DNA of 64,000 bases from Apricaphanius iberus (taxonomy: Eukaryota > Chordata > Actinopteri > Cyprinodontiformes > Aphaniidae): the NCBI GenBank assembly GCA_028564705.1, contig JAPXFQ010000082.1:1302001-1366000 (forward strand). Direction: 5' to 3'. The position numbers were made by a program, and so were the translations under genes. The notes under the pieces are model-generated. The model was not told the DNA's origin, searched no databases, and worked only from the letters and a program-made list of their open reading frames with translations. Below, in pieces: positions 41,888-53,800 of the stretch. Position 1 is the first letter of the stretch. Every line of letters starts with the position of its first letter.

Positions 41888-44800
41888 CTAAAGATGGACG
41901 TTCACTCTTCTTCTTTATCCATTTTCTTTTTTTCTTCCCCTCAAGCCGAGAAAAACTTTGGATATGTATGGAATACTGCGGTGGGGGATCCCTGCAGGAT
42001 ATTTACCACGGTGAGCTGATGCATCTTCCATTCCTGAGAAGTCTTATTTGAGCTCTGCTTTCTGAGCGCTAGGAGAACTGAATGACTGCATGTTGTTACA
42101 GTCACGGGGCCGCTGTCAGAGCTTCAGATCGCATACGTCAGCAGAGAGACGTTGCAGGTAAGTGGGACTGGAATGCCTTTAATAAACACCGTTGTGTCTC
42201 GCCAACATTTAACCGACTGTTACCACATTTACAGGGTTTGGGATATCTGCACATGAAAGGCAAGATGCATCGTGATATCAAGGTAATATTACTGTAATCT
42301 TTATTAGTATTTAATCTTTTGTCATGCTCCTGATATGCTAATGGCATATTTGAGGTAAAATATTAAAACTACTGATTTCACGTGGTTAATGTTAATAGGA
42401 GCAGCTGTAACGCTTATTAGAAACTAAATCTGTAGATGTATTTGTCGTATCTGAAATAGTCCAGCTGCCTGAAATTTCTCCACACGCTGTGGCCAGTAAA
42501 GCTGCACGCTGCAGATTTAATTTTCAGTTTTTACTCAATTGTGCTTCATGAATTCTCAAACGCTGGAAGCTCACTCATATGTGTTATCAAATAGGTCAGG
42601 GCTGGGCCCGTTATCTTTTCTCAGCTCTATGCAGCATGCGCTTCCTGTTTCCTCTATTCTCACCCCAGGATGCTACCACAGAGCCCGTCAGTCACAGCCA
42701 ACATAAACAATGCCATAAGCCGTGATAGTGGTAGAAATCAGCTAGAAGTTTGACCAGACATAAACAGATCTGGGGTTGTTGCTCCTAGCTGCAGATGTTT
42801 GTCACAGACCACTTCTATCAAGCCTTAAACATTTTTTTTTTGGGGGGGGGGCTTTGTCAACAGGGTGCGAACATACTCCTAACAGACAATGGAGATGTGA
42901 AGTTGGGTAAGAAGCTCCTAAATCACCAAATCTGTGTTGCTTGGAGTTTGAAATCCATTGCTGCTTGTGTGCTTCATGACATGATCTTAAAAGCTCTCCC
43001 AATCTTTGTTGCAGCTGACTTTGGAGTTGCTGCCAAAATAACTGCCACCATTGCAAAAAGAAAGTCCTTCATTGGAACACCTTATTGGTAAGTGTGTAGC
43101 TCCTTTTATTGAACCCAGTCTGGTGAAATCATTGTTGAGAGAGCTGATTAGTCCCCCATTTGCAGTTTCCTAGAATGAGACACTGAACTGTCTCCAGTGT
43201 TTGACTTTTAACAGAATCAGAATAGGAGATTTTATGATGTTTCATTAATTTCATGCAGAACTGATATTTCTCTCCTAGTTTTACTAATATTCCATCTGGG
43301 TTTTGTTTAGGATGGCTCCTGAGGTAGCAGCGGTAGAGAAGAACGGGGGCTACAACCAGCTGTGCGACATCTGGGCTGTTGGCATCACCTCCATTGAGCT
43401 GGCTGAGCTGCAGCCTCCAATGTTTGATCTGCATCCCATGAGGTATGTTTTACATGTACCAGCAGTCAGTCAAACCTTCCTGACATGATTCTTCGGCCTG
43501 TTTCCTGTTTTTGTGTTTTATCACGTCTTGGTGACTTGTACCACTATCTTGTTGTAATAAACTATGCTTAGGCTATGAATAGAACATACTCTACATTGGA
43601 GTTGTCGCACTCGTTTCCGTTTCATGAATGTCATTAAAGGGCCAGTTTTGGCAGAAAGTGTTGATCGTACTTTAACAAACTGTTAAAACATCAGTAAAAA
43701 AATCTGTTACCACATTTGACAAGTACTTCTTGAAAATAAATAATACTGACAAATCTTATAATGATGTGATTCAGGGCTGTTCAAATAAAGACCAAATAGA
43801 TTTTAGTGATGAAATTATGTGTACCTAATTACATTGTACATATTTATGTGTACATAAATAAAACTTAAAGGTTCTGTATTGGGGTGCTCCAATTGATCGG
43901 CCGCAGATAATTATCGGCTGATTTCCGTGGAAAAGTGTGTGATCGGTGTTCGCAGATCACTGCCTTTCATTTCCGATCACAAGTATTGGTACTGACTTTA
44001 TTTTTATAGTCTGTGTGCTGACTATGAAGCGCTTACTCTTCCCAGCCGGCAGAGGCGCTATAGTTTACCCTTCCCCTTCACTCTACTTAGTGCGCATGGT
44101 GGCAAACCCACAATAACAAACATGTCTGCCGTGTGGAACTGTTTTCGGTCTGTGAAAATGATATTAAGTTTGCGTCTTGCAAAACTTGCAACGAAAAAAT
44201 ACCCGGCGGAGGAAGCGCGTCTTCAAGCTTCAACACAACGAATTTGATCCGACGTTTAAAGAATAAACACTTGACAGAGCATGGTGAGTTTTCGAGGCTC
44301 ACTGCAGAGAATGAAAATAAGGCAGCTACTGCAGCAACGGTAAGATGCTTGGAAACACTCGCCCACATGAGCGTGACAGTCAGAAAGCTAAGCAAATTAC
44401 CCGGAAAATCACCGTGGTTTATCAGACTAGACGACCAGCCTTTTTCAGTGGGGGAAGACACCGGATTACGCCGACTACTAGCGCACTTGGAACCCCGCTT
44501 GCTTTTTCTAAATTAAGGTGATTTTTTTTATTTTTCCTTTTTCCCAATCAAGTAACACATGCCGTAGTACTTACCATAACTAAATGAAAAATTTACAGCC
44601 AAACTTTGTGATTGGTATTGATAATCGACAGCCTAAAACCTGATCGGAGCATCCCTACTCTATATATTTGTTCCTCTAGAGTTTAGAGGGCCACATAAAT
44701 GGCTATGTCGGCCCGGATTTGACACGCGTGCTCTAGATCCTTAAGTTGATTTTTGGCAGCTTCCTTTGGGTAATTTTTCATCTGTTTTATTCAGGGCCTT

Positions 44801-47800
44801 GTTTTTGATGTCCAAGAGCAGTTTCCAGCCTCCTAAGCTAAAAGACAAAAACAAATGGTGAGTATCTTTGAACAGTAGATGTTCTGTCAATTCAACTGAT
44901 ACATGGGATCATTTATTCAAGCAGGAACCTGTTCCCCACAGGTCTGCTGCTTTCCATAATTTTGTTAAAGTGTCTCTCACAAAGAACCCAAAGAAGCGTC
45001 CCACCGCAGCCAAACTTCTACTGGTAAGAAGCATTGCTCTTTGTTTTGTATGAGGGAATATGCTGGGAAGCTTGACTAAGTGAAATCTTCATAGTGCAAA
45101 AGTGTGGAACGTGAACCTTTTTTTAAATCAGAAGACATTATCACTGGTTCTGTTTCTGTTACAGTTAATGTTATTAGGGTCGTTTTAGTGTTCCTCTGCA
45201 GACACTGATGTGTTCTGATCAATCTACATTAGTAATACTGAAAATAACAGACATTCTAAGCTGTTAATCTTAAAAGCAATGTTTTTATTCATGCTTCTTT
45301 TTTCAAGCATATGTTTGTGGCTCAGACTGGGTTAACGAGAAGGCTTGCTGTTGATCTTCTTGATAAGATGAACAACCCAGACAACCACCAAAATTACGCT
45401 GAAGTGGACGACGATGACCTTGAGGTAATGTAGACGCTGTCTCGCTTTAATTTAGGAAAAAAACCTTTGAACTTTTTCAATTTTTGTCACATTAACACCA
45501 CAAACTTACATTTAATGTATCGGTTCATAATGTGAAAGTCTAACCCAAATTAATATGTGGTTCTGAAGTGGGTTCTGCTAAATTTCAGGTGGAATCCACA
45601 CCATCCTTATGGTGAAGCATAGCATCGTAGCATCATGCTGTGGGGAAGTGTTTTATTAGCAGAAAGGGAAAACAATTTAGATTAATTTACATGCTTGTGT
45701 TAAAATGAGCCAGTCATTTCACAACTCACAATCTGTGGCCAGACTTATTAAATTAATATTTATAGACAGTCTCCACCCAGTCTGTTTGTATTTCAGTTGT
45801 GTTGTAAAGGCTGGCAAGAATTTGAGTGTTTATATGTGCGAGGGATGAACCTGTAGAAATATAGCAATGAAACTACAGCATCAAGTGCTGCATATAATAA
45901 CTGCAGACATAAAGCGCTGAAACTGCAGCAAAAGGTGCAAGTTTGACACGACAGAATGCGAACAAGTTAAAGGAGTATTGATAGTTTTGAAAGGCGCTCA
46001 AGCTTGTGTTTAATAAATGCAATGAATGTTTGCATATTAATTGTTTTCCGTTGTTGTTTTTGTTCTGGGCTGTCGCAATTAAACACAAATGACAAACTAT
46101 GGCTGGACAATATTTTGAGTTTTCAAAAAATATTGACACTTTTTTATATAAGAAACAAGAATGACCCAATATGATTTATAGCGATAGAAATAGACTAGGT
46201 AGTTTTCTGCCCTCCCGCCCCTCCGTCTCTCTCTGGCGTTACTTCACCTTGCTACACCTCACGTCCTCACTGAATGTGAATCTTACCGCAACCCCACATC
46301 CTGCTGCATTCAGTCCGGAAGTAAAGTGCTTTATGGAGTGAGATGAAGGCAGAGGAGCGACTGGTTAGCAGTGCTTTGGCGTAACACCGGCATGCAAAGG
46401 TACTCGGTACCACAAAAATAGTTATTTAGAGTTCCACCTCTTCTCTGTCTGCTGAGAAGGTTCTCATAGCGTTCCGGTACACTTATTAGCTTGTCGCTGC
46501 ATTTCACACCTGTGGTGCATTCAAGAAACGTTCAAAATGTAGGGTGAGTTCAATAATGTATGAAATTTAAAACCTATTACAGAAAAACAGAGAAAATAAT
46601 ACCACAACCCATAAACTGCTGTTTAATGGTGGTTGGAAAGCAATGCTTGATGCAAACTAAACGTGCCCTACTTATTTTTTTACAAAGTACACAAAAAAAA
46701 GAGAAAATAAAACCATATATTCTCTATTAATTTCGTCCTCTTTGCCTATTGGAACCAAGCTCACAGGCTGAATTTCAACACCATCCATTTCTTGGCCAAA
46801 ACAGACCTTTTTATTTGCAAAGCTATAACTATTTTGGTTCGGAAGAATATTATAAATTTATGCAACTTTATTTTTTATACGGTTTCAAATGTACATCTAC
46901 AGCTGAATGTCAATAAAAGTGTCTGACATTTGAGACGTTTAGCTTAGATTCAGAATTTCTTTGTCCATACCATAAGACGTTTATTTATAAAGCACATTTA
47001 AAAGCAGCATGAGAGCCCACAAAGTGCTGTACATTAGGCAAGTAAAATAGTAATACAATTTAAGATAAAAATCGAATATCTGATTCAATTGAAAAATATT
47101 GAGATATAACTTTTGGTCTATATCGTCCAGCCCTATGACAAACCGTGATAGACCTTCAAACACAGGCTCTCAGTGGTAAATGTAGAAATATTGAAGGACA
47201 TTTTTTTTTTCTGGGAAGTATCGTAGTTTTCATGCAGCTTTAAAGCTTCCAACTTATTGAATCTCACCAGTGGCATTCTTATGTTTTCCTACTGGGGTCT
47301 CGTCACGTCTTTGTGGCAGCCAAAGAGGTGGTACCAGCACCATTTGAGGAGACCATTGTGCTTTCCTCACCCTGACAGCAGCAGCACTGTCTTAGCCACG
47401 GCAAGTGGGGGGAAAAAACCACCCAAGGGCTATTGACTGCAAGCAATGGAGCTTGTAACAAACAGCCGGCCTCTGGGATGCATATTAATGTGATGATGTG
47501 AAGGAAACGCAGCTCCTCACCGGTGCATGACTTGCAAAGTTTCCAAATGCAATTCTTGAGATGATTTCAAAAGAAAATGTCACAACCATCCCAAGTGACT
47601 CAAGTCGATGCTGTTTCACTGTTGCATCACCCGCCAGTAGTCGTTTCGAAGATGCTTATTTCTTTAATTTCTCTCCTAATGTTTTGCAGCCTCTCTCCGT
47701 AGTCCGACACACCATCCGGTCCACCAACAAACACCCAAAAGTAGAGAGGACTCGCTCCGAGATCGACTGTAAGTGCACACAAAGCCAAATTGCCCGCTCT

Positions 47801-50800
47801 GTTCCGTGTGTCTGTGACATCACCAGTCATTGCGTCAGTCAGCCCAGTGAGATTTCTGACGGTCATCCCACTAATCTCGTGGCAGTGCCTGGCGTGTTTC
47901 CAAGCCACTGTTTCTGTTAGTGTGTATAACAATAGCCCGGCAGAGAGGCGAAGCCAGATGTAGTAGAGCCCATTCTGCATCCTTCTAGCTCGTGTTGTTG
48001 TTAGCAGTCGCTCATCCTTTACTAAAAGAATGTGATGGAGCTTGTCTGAAGGGTCATGGAAGTTTCCAGATGTACAGAATTGGCCTGGAGTTCCAGTTTA
48101 ATGCTGGCATCGTATTGTTTTGACACCCTTCAGGGAAGTTGCATTGTTGTGTTGTAGATAAGGTAGAACAGTGTGTTGTGTCTCGCTTGTCAGCAGGTTG
48201 CAGCCATTGATCACGTCATGCTGCCGATATGTCAGTCAGTCACATGTATTTATCAGCATTCACGCTTCACTACCTCCTGTTTGTTTGTTTGTTTGTGCTG
48301 TGATCATTTGACTAGATATGCGTCCTTTTTGTTTCCATCTCAATTTTTCACCATTATCTGACCTTCCCTCCTTCATTAAGCAAACGGTGGATCAGGCCTC
48401 GAACGTCCAATCTCAAGTCCTAATGACTCTGAGGGACACAGGGGGGATGCAGGTTAGTGGCGGTGCAGTGAGATGGTGTGTTTTAGTTCCCCTTTAGGAT
48501 TTCCTGTGAAAAAATAAAAGCATACCAGAGCTTTCGGTTTTGAAATTGATATGACGCACATGGAGTGCTTATTTATTGTGGCTTCAGCTTGATAAAGGAG
48601 AAATGATGCGGTGTCTGGATTCTTGTCAGACCAACTGAACTACTATAAATTTGGAGATGACTAATAAGGCGCTTAAGAGGAAGTAGAATGTTAAAACCTG
48701 ATCCCTCTGCTTTAATTGATCTTTTTAACTGTAACCTGGTTTGGTATCTCCTCACTTTTGTGCTTTTGAAAAACCTGCAGCACTTCCACATGATCAGCCT
48801 CAAAGAGGGGAAAAAATAAAATCTGTGGCCTGAAAGTTAAATACAAAGGTTCTTTGTTAACAAGAATCTGATTATGTTCGAGTATGTATTGGCAGGTATT
48901 GCAAACTTTTTTTTTTTTTGTTCCCCAACCAAGAAAACGTTACTTTATCCTGGACGTCAAACCAGCCTCTCCTACTGGATTAGATTTTTGATACAATGTG
49001 ACCCAAAAAACAAACTAAGAGGATTTGTTTCAACATTTGTTTTCTCTTTTTTTTAATCAAAAATATTTCCAAAATGAATAGATCCTCAGTGTGTTTGTTG
49101 TGGATCTTTGATTTTAGACCCTAGACTAAACCTTTAATTCACTCTCCTGCTCCATAAATCACCTGAAGTAGCTCATGTATGTTTAGATTTATTCCTCTAC
49201 ATGATTTTTATTCTTTTCTAGATTAATAGATTTTTTTTTCTTGCTAAGAATGTGTTCTGTGGTGTTTACCAATCACCTAGTAATCAATGCACTGGAGAGT
49301 TATTGGCAATGTTTGTTTGATTTTAAGTGTTGAGTGCTGATGCCCTCTAGTGTTAAAGGTGTGTGCAAAAAAACAAAACTGATGATGTTTTTCATTCACA
49401 GTTGACAAGGTCCAATTTCAGGCGCCTCTTCTCCCAAAGGAAACTGAAGCTCATTCTGATATGGTAATAAATGTTTGTTTTTTTTGGGGGGGGGGGGGGG
49501 GGGGGGGGGTGGTTGTGTGCAAAACAATATTTTTGGTTGGTTGTTTGTGTTTTGTATGTATATAAAAAGATGAGCCAAAACTTATTTCCCCCTGACAAAT
49601 TTAGTTTTTCATTCAGTCATATATAAAAGATAATTAGTTTCAATCGCAACATTTGGGGGGGGGGGGGGTTAGTTTTTATCTAAGTTTAGACAGGAATATG
49701 GCTTGTCTTTAATTAGTTATAGGCTACTCTTCTCAATAATCATCTTATAATAACTGAGCTGCCTTTTGCATGTTTCTACTGGTATTGTATGGTCTTTAGG
49801 GTGAACTCAAAGACTAAACTGTTGGAAAGCCTCCATGCCATTACCCTGATCTTTACTTCATTCCACTGATTCTCTATTAGATTAATGTCAGACAGATAGA
49901 TAGATAGATAAATAGATAGATAGATAAAACTTTATTAATCCCTCAGGCGGGTTCCTCTGGGAAATTCGGTTTCCACTAGCACAGCACCGACAAGTTACAG
50001 AAGGACTGTCAGGACTGGGTCACTCGAAAACGTTCACTTTAATTCTGGTCAGAAGAAACATGTTGGTGAAGCAAAAATCTAAATCTGCCAGTGGTTTGAA
50101 TAATTTTGGCATTACCTTTATATATAAAAATAGAACCCTTCCATTGAAGTTCTGCTTTAATGCCTGCCTGCCTCTCCACAGGATGTGAATAAAGATAATG
50201 ACTTCCCTTCCCCATGGAGCCCGTTTGCAGATGGAGGAATAACAACCAGGTACTCTATGGAAACTGTCGTCATGGGAACTGCTCCTATTTACCTTCTGTG
50301 TCGCTCGCTCACCTGGCTTTTATTATATTGTGCATCTGTTGATACTAATTCACGTAAATGGATCAAATGCATAATTAATTTCTTGTATTTCTTCACTAGT
50401 TGGATGTCAGGTTTTTGTCCTAATAATAGTCCCCCTCCAACTAACCTGATTAATCACTGGGCCTTACATGTAGTAGAAAATGGAGCTCACTCTCCCTGTC
50501 TGAAGTTCAATATGTCGTATTGGTCTTTTAAGCTCCTTTTTTGTTCATCTGCTCTTGACATTTGTTTCTTCCCCTCCACTTTTCTCTGTCCTCTTTTGGC
50601 TGTCTGCCTCACTTTTGTTGTCCTTCGAAGGAGCCTTCTGAAAAGCGTTGAGGACGAATTGTTCCAACGGTAACACTAACACCGTGTATGCTGTAGTACC
50701 GTACACCAGCCACCTCATGCTTTGCTTTGTCTCTCCCCTTCTGCATTTGCCTTAAAAAGCAGACTCCCATGACTTTCATCTTTCTTGCATTTGTGTTGTG

Positions 50801-53800
50801 ATAATAGATGTAGAAAGTGATGCAGTGTACTGTGTTTACTTTGAAGCTAGTTTAGGGTTGCAGTGTCTTGTAAAAGTATCCATACCCTTAAACTTTTTTC
50901 ACATTTTCTTACTTTACACCCACAAAACTCAAACTACTTGTTTGAGATTTTATAGCAAAGGATTAATTAAATATTGCATATACATTTGTGTTCAGTCCCC
51001 AGGTCAATATTTGAGTCATTTGGTGTATTTATTAATAAGCTATATCTGTTTTGCATTGTGCGCAATGCATTCTTTGGTTTTGGACCCCAAAATTGCCATA
51101 AGCAAACATACAGATAGATAGCGAAAGTTGCAAAATTGTTTATTTTGAACGGTGGTAAGTCGACTAACTAGACACATATTTGCCGTAGAGGGCTGTCTGT
51201 GTCTGCGAAGCATAAGAAAGAACTGTGTGTAACAGCGTGTGCAGCTACAGTGCAGAAACTACTGATTGTTTTTGATGAAAGAAGAGGAAAGTGGCGTAGT
51301 CCAGGCTGATTATACCAGGCTTGCTGATATTCCACGGAGTGACAATCCTGGACCCACAAACTCTGTTAGATGGCTGGGAAGAAGGGAATGTTGTCAAGCA
51401 GAAGTGGTCTCAGCTACTTTTCATCACAGAGCTCCAAGATGTGCCATATCCTATCGCAGGTATTTCTTGCTTGTTAAATATCCACGCTATGGCTAGCAGT
51501 TAGCACGTAGCTTATTAGCTTCTGTCGTGCTTTTCGACTCTTACAATTTGTATTTTTGAATGGGATTTTACTTGTTAGAAGCAGTAAGAGCCCGGATAAG
51601 GCGGAGATGCTCTAAAATATTAATCCTTCACATCGACTTCCAGCAGTAGGCTATGCGAAGCCTGCGTGCTAATGACTATGCAACCAAAACTACAACTGTT
51701 AAATCTAGACGGTCAACAGAAATATTGAACAATTAACATGTTTAATCACACATTTCTTACCTTGTTTATCCACCTCGCACATCCATTTGGACCCTACTTT
51801 TCTATATGTAATGTATATAAAATAAATGGTTCATTACAAGGGTCGGTATCATTCATACACGGGTTCGATTTGCATTCTCCACAGTTTAATTTGGTAACTA
51901 CCGTTTCTACAACCAACCACAACACAATGAGTACCGGGCTTATATGAAAAATCAGCCAAAAACAGCCTTTAAGAGGCTTTAACACGCTCCCTATTAACAA
52001 AAACACACGCATGCATACACTGTTTACAGTTGAGCCGGGGGTTTGTTTGGGGTCCAAAAGCCGTGAGCGGCGGTCCAAGCCGTATTCGTGAGCATGCGCA
52101 CTCGTAATACCGATATGGCTTATTAGCTTTGAACATTGGTAAACTCAGATATTTGGCCAAAACGTCTTCTGCTCAGTCAGTGTGGGTGAAGAGCATCTGT
52201 GATCAGAAGTATTCAAGTTTTTCCAATGTTTCTTAAGTGGATTTGGGTTTGGACTGTGATTTGGTCATTCTAACACATGAATGTCCTTCGATCTGAACCC
52301 TTCTCTTGTGGCTCTGGTTGTGTGTTTGTGGCTGTTTCTCTGCTGGAAGATAAACCTCTAGTGTATCAAAAGTTTTATGGCCTTTTAACAGGTTTTCTAC
52401 TGGCATGATAAAGATTTTTGAATATGTTAGATGGTATAATTGTCTATTTATCTTCTCCCTTTTATTGTTTTATTATTATTCTGGTTTGGCCTGACTGTGA
52501 TGCTGTGTGTATTGTATGCTGCACCTTTGAACAAGGAGAATTACATTTGTCTTTCCCATGTACCTGAGATAAATGGCACAGATGACGAAGCTTTACTTGA
52601 TTTGTGTCAGTCTTTTAATAATCAACTCTAACCAGCTTCCCTTCCCTTGCTGTAGACATGCATCACCTCAGCATGATGCTGCCACCAACATGCAACAACA
52701 TAGGAATGATGTCTAGTGTCAGTTTTCAGCGACACATTTGTTTTTCATCCAGGTGGAAGAAGTCCAGTGTTGGTCCTTTGTGACTAGAGTATTTTCTTAA
52801 AGGTTTTTGGAGTGTCCCTTGATAGGCTTTTAGCAAACTTCAGACGGGATTTCTAGTGGCTTTCTTTTTGCCATCCTTTCCTTAAAGATTTTTGATGTGC
52901 ACGACCACCTGATTTGTGAATCCCAGCTCCTTCAGGGTAACTATTGGCCTGTTGCTCTCCTTGCCAAGCCTTGCGGTATAGGCAGACTGCTGTATATAGG
53001 TAGCTTTATAGTTGGGCCAAACTCTCACCATTTTTAGATGGTTTAACATGTAGAATTCTCAGAGATGTTTTGAGCTTGGGATATTTTTTTATAACCTAAC
53101 CCTGCTTTAAACGTCTCTACAACCTTCTTCCTGACCTGTCTGCTGTGTTCCTTGATCCTCATGATGCTGGATTTGTTGTTAAATCATGTACAATTGGACT
53201 CGTGCTGTCATTTTTTAATATGCAGTTACAGTAAAAGTTTGTGGATGCTCGCCATTTTTCAGATTTTTATTTGAAAAAAATCCTATATCCTTTCGTGTTG
53301 GTTTATCACATAAAATGACAATAAAATACCCTGAAAAGATTCAAAGGGTCCAAACACTTTTGCAGGACACTGTAATGTAATCACAGATTAATTAAAATGC
53401 AAGTTTGTCCTTTCTCTTGTCAGTGTTTTTTGTACAGAATAGATCAGAAAAAAGTAAAATTATATTTAATCAGACACTACAGAGTTGCCCCTTCAGTGAT
53501 TGCATTTATTATCCACAGTGGACACATTGCACATCTTGAAGATGCCTTTGAAGAAGTCGAGCCGTAAGTTAAATGCATAGATTCAAATCTTTGTATACAT
53601 ATACAAAAAATCCCTAAATCTGTATTGAACACCTTTCTGTCAAAAAATCCTTTTCAGGTCAACTCTTAAACCAGGCGTACCTCCCCCTCTGCCCCCAAAG
53701 GTAGGGCCTGCAGATCGATATTTGTGCTTTTGTTTTATTCTCCTTTTTTAACGGTGAAAAAGACTCAACTGTTTTACCTTTTTTTTTTTTCTTTTCCTCC

